A stretch of DNA of 64,000 bases from positions 62,001 through 126,000 of the forward strand of contig JALLLT010000025.1 in the NCBI GenBank assembly GCA_025266875.1, in the 5' to 3' direction. Shown here piece by piece: positions 1 to 13,023 of this stretch (its first letter is position 1; each line of letters starts with the position of its first letter). The translations under genes were made by a program, and so were the position numbers. A model generated the notes under the pieces. It made no database searches, was not told where the DNA came from, and saw nothing but the letters and a program-made list of their open reading frames with translations. The stretch is from Fennellomyces sp. T-0311 (lineage: Eukaryota; Mucoromycota; Mucoromycetes; Mucorales; Lichtheimiaceae).

Positions 1-292
1 GATCTCAGGTCACGGTATAAGAAATCAAGATCTTTTCACTCCCGAAGTCTCGGAGCGTAACTCTTCGTCAATTGACATGCCCTGCCATGAACAGCCATAA
101 AATTTCGCACGCATGCAAACATTAACGCATTTGATCACTGTGAGTCATTCAACAGTCCCGTAAACAGAAATATGAAGCGCGGCCGCGTCTGTGTAACAGT
201 AAAGGAGTACGCATGTCAATTGTTTACGATATATGGTACAGGATATATGATTAGATAGAAAAGGGTGATATGTACAATTAGATAGAGGGAGA

Positions 293-962
293 TCAATGGG
301 CGTGATCGGTGCGGACACCTCCCAGCGAGCGGAATCGGCCGAATATCATTTCACCAATAAAAATGCCGACAATGACCACAATAAAAAATCCACCGTTGCC
401 TGTCATGACAACCAACATGAGCAAATAGTTTAAAAACGACGCCAGCGTCGTTAGGAAACTACGAATCGTATCGACTGGCCACACGAATGGTGGGACGCGT
501 GGTAAGCGCGGCGCATCGGGATATGAGTGAGGCTGCCATGGGTTCTCTTCGGCCGAGGATGACGACGATGACGAGGGTAGAGGGAGATCGGCGCTACTTT
601 TCTAATTTGGGTATTAGCTTTACCAATATGAAACGTAGCACACTCTGACGAACCTGGACAACTGTTGCCTTGGGTTTATTAAAGAAACCTGTCAGCCTTG
701 GCACGCCGACGTTGTTGCCGCTGCTACCTCCATGTACGCGTTCGAAACGGATTGTCGCCCATGCAACAAAATAAGATTCAACGGCGAGGATACCACGGGA
801 AACAATCGAAAAAAAGAGTAGACCGAAGCATGCGCCAATATACGCGGGTTCTGACTTTGGCATCCAAGCGTCGAACCAAAGAGCGTCGCCGGATGAAGAC
901 CAGTGGAATGTACCCATATGCATCATGCTATGATCCATGCTGCCGCTGCTTCCGTGATTCAT
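293..962 (-). CDS. Ctr-family copper transporter, two exons
   Basis: Imports Cu(I) across the plasma or vacuolar membrane as a trimer. Exons are 962-654 and 601-293, giving 205 residues; the 52-base intron (GTTCGT...ATTAG) is phase 0. The N-terminus is Met/His rich (MNHGSSGSMDHSMMHM), as expected for extracellular copper binding. TM1 lies at about residues 40-65. A Ser/acidic cytosolic loop follows, carried by the start of exon 2. TM2 contains the family MxxxM motif (MLVVM) and TM3 the GxxxG packing motif (GIFIG). The tail ends in HAH, compatible with metal binding. Length and order match fungal Ctr proteins. Translation without the intron would stop after ...PKLEK, before TM2 and TM3, which confirms the splice. 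A TATA box lies about 73 bases upstream of the ATG. I see no clear copper-response element. It stands alone at the window edge. Confidence 0.93.
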
Positions 963-1034
963 GTTGTCTGTTGTTATGATGTAAGAGGTAAAGAAAAAGA
1001 ACCGTGCGGGCAGTCAAGGAAGGGGCGTCTCCGG

Positions 1035-1043
1035 TTTTATATA
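1035..1043 (-). promoter_or_regulatory. TATA box of the copper transporter gene
   Basis: TATATAAAA on the minus strand, 73 bases before the ATG at 962. Position and sequence fit a core promoter for the Ctr gene. Confidence 0.6.
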
Positions 1044-4000
1044 GTAAACTTTTAAAGTTCAGCATAACGCTCGATTGGAGGAGCAAAAATCTCGCATTGT
1101 TTCAAGCGGCGTTAGCCGGTTCCGATGTGCAACCAAGGAAAATCAGGATCATCATCTGACGCGAGGCGCGTTTAAGCTCATCACAAGACAGAAAAGGGAG
1201 AGCAATACAGGCCTGGGGGAACCAATCTTTCTATTTTTGTCTTATATTAGTGCATTCCGGGAGCCTGTTTGTTTATTTCTAGCGAATTTCAGAGGTATGC
1301 TGTTAGACTTGCTTCTTACTTGACACAATATCAGGATAGAAGATACATATTCCGGCTATTATGATGCTTGATGACGACGGCAAATGCATAACTAGATATG
1401 GTATAGCGACATTTTAGTTAGATATTCTAATATATTTATTTAGCGCTTACATTTGCATGGTAGCGCCCGGTTTATCGAATGATAGGGTCAATGAATATCC
1501 CACCTTCCGAGAAAAAACATTTTCCAATGATTCACAAGAAGACGCCGTAGGTGAATGAGCGTATTTTGCTGTCAAATCAGAATTAAGTGTAACGGTCACT
1601 TGAATATAGTGTACATGATACCAGCCGGCTTCCGAATCAAAGGTCAAAAGGATGGACGCATCGAAAGTCTACTCCTCGACGCATATCCCTTGTTATTAAG
1701 AGGTTCAAGGACGAAACAAGGTACATGTGCCATTAAGTATACTTTCTCCTTATTATGATGCCTCATCCTTCTTCATGAATTTTAGTTATGAATTGGTTGA
1801 TTCGGAATAATACCCACCCTTATTCAGACGCATGAGTCAAATCCATCATACCATTTCTCTACTGCTCATCTTTTTTAACGTTATTGACTCGCCCACATTG
1901 CTTATTACGGGACTTACCGGATACACTGTAATTATAATCACATGTGCTACAGTATGAGTAATCAAGGCTAATCATACGAATCCATCATTTTTCACCTTGT
2001 AAGTGTATAAACAAAATGATATCCAGTTTAAGAAATGTTAATCCGTTGCAATGTGACCCTCCAATTGGCAGCACTTTTTTAGAGCAGAAACTACATGGAT
2101 TAGTTGAAAAGTATAAATTTTATTTGAAGGCAAAATGACTTGTCCCTACATTTATTACAAACATCAAGGTAGCTATATATTAATCATGTAACTTATATCA
2201 AGGAGGAGAACAAGGAGTACTATCGGTGAATTATTATTACTGTACTTTACACAGGTTTAACAAGGCAGAATCCCGTACAACGCTAGAATGAATTGTATAT
2301 GTCGAAAAGTATGATATTTATTTATGAAAGTCTCGTGGACTTGTCGCTGTAAGGTGGCGTCTAAATTGTACACGTAGATGGTCATCTGTATATTGCTTCA
2401 TATAGATCCAACTGTGGTATCGCTCAATTGGAAAGCTTTAATGACGAGATCAAAAGTAAGGTATTGTTTTATTGATGAAACTACTCTTAATTTATACTAA
2501 TGATGAATCGGGACGGAGAAGATGGATACTTATTTATCAGAGCCGAATCTGTGTTATCGCCGTAATCCCCGATGATCATACTGCCTTATTAATAAGGAGC
2601 GGATAATCATGCAGAGACTGAGTTACCGTGAATGTGTAATGGTGTGTCCATCACAGACTTATCCAACCTGCAATCCGGTTGATCGCCATGTAGCATCCAT
2701 ATACCGTATTAATAGACGTAGCATGCGACAACTCACATGGCGCATAGTTGGATAAGGGATATTAAGCCTACGTATAGCTATTGTTAGGATTCGTAGATTG
2801 TATATCATAGACGCCGTAGCTATTACCCCTTAATATCTGACGTATATTTAAAGCAGGATTCCTGGATACAGGAGTCCTCATCGTTTATACTTCCATATAA
2901 CTGGTTCCATCTTCGGGTCTTCCTTATAACATTGTCCGACCCACAGCAACATACGCGATTATAAGTATATATACTGTGGTCTGCACTGTTACAGAATGGT
3001 TCTTCTTGAAGTCTGGACCCAGGTCAAGGTTTCGCTGACGTACAAGCCAGTGAATAGGCTAATAGATAACTGTACGGTTGTTGATGTCGAAATAAGGGAA
3101 CGAATGTAACAAAGGCTGAGATGGAAAGATATGTAGACAATGGACGACTGGTATGTCAGGATACGACATAACCGCTAACCTCAAAGATGTCACTATTTTT
3201 GAGGACTTTATTTGCTAATCACAACGACCAAAATGCCCCTTTGCACAAGCTGCATCTCAACTGCATTTCTTGATAATCTTTCTGCGGCTTATGGGCCCTT
3301 GCATATCTTTTTTTATTCTGCTTACTTATAGTGCCTAAACCCTACATAGACTTCCTTTAGAATGTGAAAATTTGAATAGCATTTACAATTTAACCTGTAA
3401 ACTTCACGAACAATTCCAACTTGGTTGGCTTACCTTCGACTTGGTCAGCAGGCGCGCGGAGCACGGGCAAGGGAAGTTTCTATATCTGGAGCAGTTGTAG
3501 TTACGAGTTCCAAGTTGCCTTCGTGGTACGCTTCTTTTAATCCTATCTGCCATGTGTGAAAAGTATACGCTTCATAATACATATGTGTCGTATCCAGTGG
3601 TATCGGAAGACAAATAAGTTGTATCTGGCGTAACATACGGTAGCCTAAGAATGGTCTATTTTCAATTTGTGTTCCTCTCTTTTTTTTTTCCGGAATAAAT
3701 CTCTCCTCTAAAGAGTCTCACGAATTACTTCGTCCACACACATACATAACCACACCAAACACTTCAGTATGAATTGAAATAAATAGCCCACTCTTCTTTT
3801 CATAACTGTTACGTTGTCGCTCAAGGCAACCTTGTTATGCTTTGGCTTCCGTAGGCTGCACACACAATGAAAAGGTAATGAACTTCAAGCGCATTCCTCC
3901 ATTGTTTATTCTTGTTTATTGCCTTCGTTAAAAGGTCTCAATTGCAACGCTTACTCCTTTATCCTTTTTTCAGTATTATCCATACAGGGTGGATGGGTAA

Positions 4001-4534
4001 AGGGTTTCTGCATCCCCCTGGTCTTGATCCCTCAGTATTACAAAAGTCATCAAATCCTCGCCAGGATAATGCCGTTTTCAATATATATATAAAGTTCCCT
4101 AAAATCCCTGCTGAAGATTATACACGTCAAAGTTATCGAGAGTATTGCTCACTCTATCTAAACCTATGAGAAATCTGAATTCACTCTAGCAACGATGTGA
4201 CATGCAATATATCAGATTGGAATGTGTGGACTTGTTATCAATGGCAGATGTACGAAACAGCGAGTTTTGCGTCTTCTGGATGTAACTATTCAGCACTATA
4301 TAAAGCGCAGAACAGGTAGCTAATACTGCTTTAACGTTAAAGCTAATTATTCTCATGTTCCAATCCGGGGAATTCCTTGGGAAACCAAGCGAAAGAAAGT
4401 AGCTGTGGTTAAAGTGAAATTGTTTAGGAGCAAAATTAACGGTTGCCCGAACACACGACATTCATCAAATCTATATTTTTCCCGAAATACATTTCGTCCT
4501 TTGGTAAACATTCTATTAATTTTCCAAAAGTGCT
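1044..4534. other. AT-rich gene desert
   Basis: About 3.5 kb with no gene I can name. Open stretches are short and mostly lack a plausible ATG. One minus-strand stretch (about 1444-1680) is open after a possible TAG acceptor and reads like protein, but I found no consistent exon partner. No tRNA, array or terminal repeat was seen. The neighbouring phospholipase gene shows that exon-fragmented genes can hide in this kind of sequence. Confidence 0.5.
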
Positions 4535-6338
4535 CTAAATAACGATCCTATCACTTTCGTTAGGACAGTATACCTGTTATTTAAAGGGTTTGCGTAAGCG
4601 AATGTGTCTGTCAACTGACTATGAACTTTTCTTACCGGCATATTCGCATCAAATTTGAAAATAGATGGCTTCTTATTCTGCGAGAGGAAAAGACCATTCC
4701 AAATTATCTATAATGAAAAATCACGAATAAACTCACAAACTTTATGTTTTCGTAACACAATTATTTACCTTTGCGATCCACTCATGAGTATGAATACTTG
4801 GATGAAAGCAGTCAACATTACTGCACAGATTTTTTTAAATCATTATTAGTTCTTTATTATATCTGACTTATAACTTACTTAATTCCTGCAGTCGGGAAAC
4901 TACTGATGTCGATGTTAGCTGGTTGATATATAACTGCAAAATCCTTGCTTTGTTTCTCCTTATACTGGTCGTATATTTGCTCAAGCTTCAAATTATATCC
5001 TAGAAGAGATAGTGAGGATACTTGTGATTAGGATTAAAATATGCCACCAGATATCGAACATATACCTTCTGCCAATTCATCCATTTTTCTGCGGTTATCG
5101 TCTGGGCCATTGAAACATCCGCATAAAAGCTTTTGTGTATTTAGTACCCCAAGGAACGCACTGCAGTAACCGCTGGCGTCGGCTTCCTTTCCAAAGGTGT
5201 AAACCTGTGACACTTTAAAGTTGCCCACTATAAAAATTGTGTTAAAAGGCCTTTGTCAACTTTCCTAGGTTACTGTGAATTTTATGCTTCCGGTACCAAG
5301 GTTTACAATCACCCGTGGGACAGACTTTCGTATCCGCTCAATTGCATATTTGACATTTTCGGCATATTTTTCAGGTGTCATGTCACTCGCTCGTAACCCA
5401 CAAGCACCACATTGGTCGTTGCCTGATTAATATTATTTAATACAGTTAGAAAATTTCAGCCATATTTTAATGCTTTTTGGCTGCTTTCTTACTGCCAATA
5501 TTGATCGTGATTATTTTCCAATCGTGTTGAAAGTCAATTCCCTTTGTCTTTTGCATACCTATACGCCTCCTTGAAAGTTAATCTTATCTCAAGGTGGCAA
5601 ATCCGCATCCTATTTTAAAATATGCTCACGTGGAATCAAGTAATCCAATTCATGACGGAGGTTACCGGAGGTGGCTGAACTTCTTGCTGCATTAAGTCTA
5701 TCAATACGAGGTTTATCTAGAAGAAGAAAATTAGTCTTCCAAGTATATATAAAAGATCTGCATCCTGAAAAGCGTACACATCAGCTGAGGACAAAATTCA
5801 TCTGCAGGCGTTGTATTAACGGCGTTAATGTTATCTTGTTCAACAAAAGCAGTTAGATTATTTACCAATACAAGGCGTTATTAAGTGTTTTCCAGTAGAT
5901 GCCCCTTGAACGCTTGGACTATAATGCTTAATAAAGTTGGGGAACGTCACGGCATCGACATTTCCTCCCACCGCATATGAAAGCCCTCTGTATTCTGTCA
6001 AGGCATCTTGGTCAATTTTTCCTGTTCCTAAAATTGAGCCTTCATCATGGGCCATCACAAGGAGACCAGCCATAATGCTTTCAAGGTTAAGTTTATAGAA
6101 CACAGATCAATATTATTATAATCCTCAGGATTAATTACCTATCGCCTAATCCAGCAACGACTTTTATATCCCCGACTTGCAAGTCCCTGACATCGTCCGG
6201 TGAAATCGCTCGCGCTCCAAGAGGAGTACACTGTCCTATACCTGACGTACTATATACATCGGCTGCTGCTGTAAAGTTGACCGATACAACGACAATACAC
6301 AAAGCAATGTACTGGTACGATGAAAGTTTCCGAAACAT
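4535..6338 (-). CDS. Secreted phospholipase B, GDSL/SGNH type, 11 exons
   Basis: Hydrolyses acyl ester bonds of phospholipids and lysophospholipids, probably outside the cell. Exons by frame and splice signals: 6338-6139, 6077-5866, 5801-5778, 5716-5630, 5558-5493, 5422-5297, 5227-5066, 4999-4879, 4820-4769, 4707-4636, 4573-4535; 386 residues. All ten introns are GT-AG and every phase closes. An N-terminal signal peptide (about residues 1-26) precedes the start of the domain. Catalytic blocks are intact. The GDS serine is rebuilt across intron 1 (GLGDSIMAG). The GSNDQC block is rebuilt across the intron between 5493 and 5422. The Asp/His pair is DCFHPS near the C-terminus. Order and spacing match the phospholipase B1 group of SGNH hydrolases. 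A TATA box lies 60 bases upstream. The coding sequence is AT-rich and very exon-fragmented, unlike the compact blocks nearby. An intact reading frame argues for a live gene. Confidence 0.88.
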
Positions 6339-6397
6339 GACGAGTTAGCAGCTTAATCAAGTTAAGGCGTAAAGACGCCAGCATATAAATCGTAGCG

Positions 6398-6405
6398 CTT
6401 TTATA
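6398..6405 (-). promoter_or_regulatory. TATA box of the phospholipase B gene
   Basis: TATAAAAG on the minus strand, 60 bases before the ATG at 6338. Confidence 0.6.
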
Positions 6406-9400
6406 CAGCTGTGCATGAAAGTTAAAGTTCAACTATGATAGGGTTGCAAAATCTCAGAACTTAGGGGTAAATCAGCATAATGCATCACCAGATGTGCTGT
6501 GGGCTTTCGTAAATAATACATTTATCGGTTTATGTGGCGTCAATTCCATCACCTTCTTACTGACCGCAGTACATGTAAGCTTTGAAAGAGAATGTGATCG
6601 TCTTATATAGCACTTTCAGAACACAACAAAATCTGATTTTACCAAGGCTTGATGAGATTTTTCAATAGTGTCAAATGACGATGATTAGAAACAGGTATTA
6701 TGGGCATTTTGTATGGATTTGAACCCGGAAGGCTCTCCTCAAAGGTCTTGCGGAAAGCATACATTTTTACGAGTGACTTTAATACCGGAAATATTGCTTG
6801 TGCTGTGCACGCATCAGCCGCCGAGTTCATATAGTAAGAATGATGTTGGAAGACAATTAAAGTAATATGTTCTGTCAAAGAAAAATCCTTTTCTGACCGG
6901 ATCGGGGTGGATCAAACCGTACAAAGAATAAAAGAGACTAGGAAAAGTATCTTTAAAGTTTCAGATACGCTTTATTGATTGCAACGCTCTATCCTTTTAT
7001 ATCCTTCTGTGTATTGGATCAACGATGACAATTTAGATAGTGTTTCGTCTTCAGAATCGCCTTAATGGATAGAGGACGTATAGACCCTTTCCTTTGTTCT
7101 TATCATGCGGATCTGAAGGTGTCATTGACATCTGCCCATCAGTGTAATGATCGCATTGCTATATTGGGATCAATTACATTTCCTGTTGAACTTACCCCAT
7201 TCCTTTATACGGCGTAATAATAAGCCCATATATACATGTTATTATGTAAGTACACTTCATGGTGATATTGAGCCGATGTGCTATCCGATAGAAATACCTG
7301 TTATTATTATCATCTATGACTGTTTCACCATTGACAAGATTAGGAAGTCGTCAGATACGTTTTTGCTTCTCTATGACCCCTTTTCTTATACTAAAATAGA
7401 TTCAATGCATGGATGAATAAAAAATGGACGCAGCGAGATAATGGCTAGAAATAATAATACTGGCTGATCTAATGATTGGTTTTAGTTGAGCATAGGAATG
7501 AAATCTCAGACAGAATAACACTCTCAGTAGTTCTGGTAGCTTCTACGTCATCGAACCGACAGCTAGGTATGAATGATATTGATCTGACATTTACTTATCT
7601 GATGTCGTATCTCGACATACTACCATCCGTGGACACATGCTTATGTTTTCCCTTAGTCCTTGATTACATTCACTGTTACACGACACCAGCAACCGTACAG
7701 TTATCGATTGTCCTATTTGCTTTTATACCCAACCTTTATCCATCTTTACCGACCAAGTAAGACGACTTCGTTGACTTGGTCCCCTCCGATCCTCTACCTC
7801 TTCGACAATATGGTAAGATCATATGAGACTTGGTGGTAACATGGATTTTTGGGACTATTAAACAAAACATTTGTCTTCTCCGTCAGTCTCATCATCACTA
7901 TAAATAGAGGGTAAACCCCACAATAGAACAACATGCATATTTTGGTCTCGTTATTCGAAAGCTTTTTCTCGTTAAGCGATTCCACACCGAAAGGATCACT
8001 GGCTTCAATTATCATTTTTGGTAGCTTCATAACACAGAGTATTATTCACGTGTAACTGGCGAGATTAAGGCCGAGCAGTACGGTAAAAAAGGTAACCTTT
8101 CGAAAGTGATTACAGCAGTTTAGAGCTGTATCCAAAGTGATAAATGACCTTCAGAAAAATTCCCAAGGTATATTCAAGCACGTTTACTATCCCAACCGGC
8201 GATAAGATTTCCGTGATATATAAGTGATGTGGTTTTTAGAAAAACTAAAAGTACATTCAGTAGTTGGAACGGTCTGTAAAAGAACTAGTAGTTGAAAATA
8301 GGTTTGCTTTGAAGAGATGTGATTTTGAATTTTCACGATATTACAAAACATCTGGGATGTAAAAGCTTGCTTCACTTTTTGTAGTAAATGGCCATAATAC
8401 GTATCTTACAGATTCGTTGAGTTTATGTCACTACCGTTATCTGGGTCAAGTTTGGCAAAAACAGCCCAGATCCGTCTAAATATAAATTGGCCAAAAACGT
8501 ATGAAACGAGCGAGGTTAGAAATGGAAGACATTTAAATTAAAAGGCCAGAGAAGAAAACCATGTTATATATACGTACTACTATTCCCTTCAGATCACTTA
8601 TTACATCGTTTGAGCTTCACTTCAGTTTGTTTGATCCTTTTGTTTCCTACCATCCATTTTGACCCTTCTACAGCTTCCAATTACAATCGATAACGAAGTC
8701 CGGCCGTGAAATATGTGCTAAAAATTCTGGGTGAAATAAGTACCTATTAGGGTGATGTTTCCAAGGTGATTTTGTACCCTCCCGAGACTAAATTTTTCAT
8801 ATTCCTGACATAGCGTGCTTTCGTTTGATACCTATTACACTTTCTGCAATATTTACATTCCCATCAGAGCCCTTTCAAGCTATCATTACAAACAGTGAGT
8901 GGATCACGTATATTGTGTATACCAATTTTTATTCAAGCGCTGCGAGCTTGGAAACTTTCCTAGGTCAAGTCCTGATGGAAGCTGCTACAGAAAATCTATG
9001 GCGTTAGAGAAAAGGTGGCAAGGAGTGCCAGTAGCTACACCGATGGCACGAAAATGGCTAAAGACGAGCTTATCCTGAAGCTCCAGTTAAATGAATCTAA
9101 GGGTTCATGTTCCGTCCCTAAAAATTTCATGACCAAAGTTGCAAATTACAACAGTGAATTACTTCCACTTAATCAAATGGCTCCAATCACTTAGAATATA
9201 AATTAATATCTTAAGTTATAATTCTTTGTTTATGAAAAGCCGAATACTAGTAAGATTATGGGTTATTGAAGTCGTGGCACATATTTCCTGGTAGGACGTT
9301 ACAACACAATTTGCAGGTACTCCAGGGTACCGCGCTTCATGAAAACATAGTGCCCTTAGGCGTATTTTTAGAAGACATGGGGTTTTGACGGGATCACAAA

Positions 9401-11277
9401 AACTGTACATCAATGTACCGCGGAGCATATAAAAGTACCCGTTTTCGCTTTTGGTCAGAGTCTTTGAACAACTAGCCGCCCACTCTTAACAAAACTAGTA
9501 AGTTTCTTGTTTAATTTCTCAGCATATCGTTGATCAAAATGAATGCTCATGATAATTTTTACTGCCCAGTTGCTACATTGAATTACATCTTCCTGTTCTA
9601 CAGATAGCACATCTTTACTACGCATCGGATCACAACGATTTGTTGGCATCATAGAAGTCATGGGCGACCCAACAGAACTTTAAATTCAGTGCCCGCCGGA
9701 AGTCAGCATGGATAATGATCAGTCCAGCATACAGCAGGCGCAGTAATCGGGTATTAACTGGCTTTTGCTGATACTGTACCCAATATCGAGAAAAAGTAAT
9801 CGATCTTGTGTCATTCTATGCGATTTTAGTATAACGAATAACGGGGGTATATTCAGCGGTTGCATACATGGGGTCGAGTGACTAATTCAAAGACATACTG
9901 CTAGAAGCATAAGACTTTGTAGTACTGAATCCTTATATCCGTATTCCTCTATGGGCGGGTGTCCGTCCGGATAATCCTAGTAGTACAATCCTGCTGGCCA
10001 GAAGTAGAGCATTCCGAGCTTTGCACCCGAAAGTAGAACTGAGACGGTACTGGTTACCCGAGCGTTATTCAATTGTTGGGCAAGCATATTGTTGTTCGAC
10101 AATAATTACATTTTCCGTGATCTAGATCTTACTTTCTTTGGCGATCTTCTGGTTACAAATGGAAGCTCGGAAGACAAACAAACAACAAATGATCGATTAC
10201 CCTTTATCCATCGTATCATCGCCTACTATCGACTAATGCAGTCTTTCCTTAATTTACAACGTAGCGTTAATAAGCGGATGGCTCGCTTCCGCACGAGAAG
10301 GATACTTACTACATACATGTTCCATAAGCTTCTGTTGATGCATGGTAGTGTCATAATGCCAGCGGTACCTCCGACGAGAGATCAAGAAGGATTCTTATAT
10401 TGAAATTAAAAACTGGTGATTTGTATATAGGAGGGTAACAGGGTAATACACTGTGCCGACAAAGCACAAGAAACTATGCATTAGAATGGCGAGATATGTT
10501 TGTGCGATAAAATGCTATTGGTTATGGTAACCATGCATTAACATGGCGTCATTTGTTTCTATAGAACTTTTTTTTTGCGAAACTAACGGGGGCCAGTAAG
10601 ATCTTGTCTGTTCGGTAATGACGATTCGCAATCAGCTGAATGATCTCGTAATGAGTGACAAGGCCTTTGTTATTACCACATGACTCCTATCGTCGCTACT
10701 GAGTAATATTCAGGTGTGTTTACTTGGTTTATCAAAAGAAAGTAAACAGGTCACATGTCAGTGCTCTCTTGCAAGGGTTCTTACGCAAGGTATACTTCAT
10801 GTATTATAAAAAAAGCAACGGTACTACACAATACTCTGACCGCAACATGCGTCAACAATGAAGTACGGGGTGCATAGGCTAGAGCCATAGTACTGATATG
10901 GTTATCTGATATGCGCAAATTAACCCTGCACATTGTGGAGTTGCTATATCTGATATGTTACATGACAAGAAGGGTTAGATCCAGCTTCTTCTTTTGTTTA
11001 ATGATCATCCCACTAGGAATAGAAGAAAGATTGGTAAAGTGATAAAGACTGCAGGAAGACTTACCCAATCTTTCAATGCATGCACGGCATTTATGCTGAA
11101 GGTGCACAAGTTTCACGACAAAAAGCAAACAAAAGTCAAATGCTGTTCCATATCTCTATATGCAATATTGATACGCATTACAATATTGGCTTTGTGCATT
11201 ATTACTATTACTAAAAGGTTCATTTTTAAATAACTAATTGAGAGGGGGGTTTCAAGAAAGTATAGCAAAAACGGGTA
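6406..11277. other. AT-rich gene desert with weak coding-like islands
   Basis: About 4.9 kb without a recognisable gene. On the minus strand a TATA-like TATAAAAG near 7000 is followed by two overlapping frames that both read like protein. One is open from about 6956 to 6822. The other starts with an ATG near 6831 and gives about 63 residues ending at 6639. I cannot decide which, if either, is coding. The plus-strand stretch 10089-10403 is open for about 104 codons but has no ATG for its first half. No RNA gene or repeat array was seen. Confidence 0.45.
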
Positions 11278-11799
11278 TTATGGTGATCTTCGGCGATAAT
11301 TGGCAAGGAATCCGTTCAAAGAAAACAGAAAAGCATGCAGTCTGTCGCCATCGATGTTGGCAAATCGTTCGCTGAAAGAGGGATAGAGCGATGCCCGTCT
11401 ACTTTTTTCCCATTCTGCCAAGCGAGCCATCCGTAAACTAATGCGACTGAGTACACCTGCCCAATCAATATTCACAACACGGTGTCTGACAACCGCCCAT
11501 ATACGCTGCGGAACAACTGTTCGAAACATATCGTCGAGTAGACGAACGGCCAAGAAAAAGCAGAATAAGCACGTGATAGCGAGTGTGGTGAGGATTCCGA
11601 TTACAAGATAAGAAGCAATCAAAGCCAAATACTGGGCCACTGCACTGGTTGCTGTTGTTGTTGCAGTCATTCGGGGTTTGGGCCAAGCAAGGCGTTGTTG
11701 TGTTGGGGACATGGACGAGGCTGCGGAGGATGTGCTGCTGCTACGAGAGCTGGAAGGTGTTGTTGTGGAAGAAGACGGTGACGATAGCGGCGATTCCAT
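11278..11799 (-). CDS. Unrecognised single-pass or hairpin membrane protein, 173 aa
   Basis: I do not recognise the family. It is an intronless frame with a proper ATG. Residues 1-50 are very rich in Ser/Thr and probably disordered. A long hydrophobic stretch at about residues 55-90, with sequence such as YLALIASYLVIGILTTLAIT, should form one membrane helix or a short hairpin. The remainder is basic with amphipathic helices (RISLRMARLAEWEKSRRA) and ends in RRRSP. The soluble part may lie on the cytosolic side. A TAAATA-type element and a CCAAT-like box lie just upstream of the ATG. The Ser-rich N-terminus looks genuinely coding, and alternative frames here are shorter. Confidence 0.6.
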   Translation of the reverse strand: MESPLSSPSSSTTTPSSSRSSSTSSAASSMSPTQQRLAWPKPRMTATTTATSAVAQYLALIASYLVIGILTTLAITCLFCFFLAVRLLDDMFRTVVPQRIWAVVRHRVVNIDWAGVLSRISLRMARLAEWEKSRRASLYPSFSERFANIDGDRLHAFLFSLNGFLANYRRRSP

Positions 11800-13023
11800 G
11801 CTATTGATTGGCTATTTATGGTCATGCGCCCAACCAGGAATAAAATAGAGAAGAGAAGAGTGGAAAAGTGTTTATTTGATTCTGGGCCTTTTTGACCTGA
11901 TAGCAATTATTTTCATCCTCAGTCAGGCTTTCGTTCTAGTATGGCGCTAAGCGTTTCTCGGTACCAGCGATCCGCTTACCGTATCACCCGCCCGTTTCTG
12001 TACGTGTACAACACTGATATCGATCTACGAACTCGTCTTTGTAAGGTCCAAATGCCCGGCCCCTCGTTCCCAGCGCCCAATCAAGCGGCCTCTTGATGGC
12101 CAAAGCGCAATGTTATACCATTTCATCAATCGCAAACTCCTGCCCTCTTTGGACACGCAATTGTCACGGTTCTGGCGACTTTTGCTTCTATCGATCCATT
12201 GTTTGGATATTGGGTCATTGTTAGAGACCAACCAGAATCGGTGAGGCTTTTTTATTTGCATAACATTACGATTGATGACTTTCACACACTACTCTTCCAG
12301 CGCACCCCGGCATTGTAACTGGTTCACACCACGAGAAAAAAAATAGAAAAACGCAATGGAGATATAAGCAGCACGTAGTACGAGCTCAAATCAGGCAATA
12401 AACGATGGGCCACCGTGGCCCTTCTGTTGAAGTTCGCGATTCGGATGTTCAATTCTACACCATGTGCCCGTGGATTCGTTATTCCAAAGATCGGGGCACC
12501 CATAGGGATACTTTTTATCATGTGCAAAATAGAGTGTCTTTCGCCGCTTCTTCCTTTGATGTTATTCCACAAAGTCCCAGGGGGCTAAATATAAGCAGTG
12601 ACACCTGCCAAGGAAGCACCTCTTTGGATTGGATCCGCGTATTTTCTAACCACGCACACCGGAAAAAACGTGGAGTGACAGCCCCGCGTGGAAGAACCAT
12701 TGCCCATTTACGTCGGCCTTGCAGTCAACGTGCATTATACTGATCACATATGTTTGGCCTCCTTGTTTGCAGCCGATTCGAGCCGTGCCTTTGACTTGCA
12801 AGGTGTGCCCTTCATTTACGACAGGTGTTGCGTTGATAGTTCTTTCCTAAAAGCGGGCGAACCCCGAACCTCATGTAATATATATATCGTGGCAGCAAGC
12901 CGAATGGGGCCACGTGCAGAGGCGAGCTGCGCGACGTGTGATTGGCAGGGACAGAGTGTACTTCATGTCAGAGCAGGCTTTTCCCCCCTTCGTGTCTTTT
13001 TCTTTCCTAACTTTTTTTTTAAA
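11800..13023. other. Intergenic region upstream of tropomyosin
   Basis: About 1.2 kb between the membrane protein and tropomyosin. It holds two ATG-started frames that I could not support: 12025-12285 on minus (86 codons) and 12405-12743 on plus (112 codons). Neither resembles a known family and both overlap other open frames. The last 100 bases are pyrimidine-rich, as in promoters and leaders of highly expressed fungal genes. Confidence 0.4.

Noticed and set aside
6715..6725. Perfect tRNA B-box sequence (GGTTCAAATCC) on the minus strand
   Set aside because: The flanking bases do not form a T-stem and no A box or acceptor stem can be folded.
10089..10403. 104-codon plus-strand open frame
   Set aside because: No ATG in its first half, no family resemblance, AT-rich; consistent with chance.
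12025..12285. 86-codon ATG-started minus-strand frame
   Set aside because: No recognisable motif and no supporting context; kept only as a note.
12405..12743. 112-codon ATG-started plus-strand frame upstream of tropomyosin
   Set aside because: Overlaps other open frames on both strands, unusual composition, sits in probable promoter sequence.
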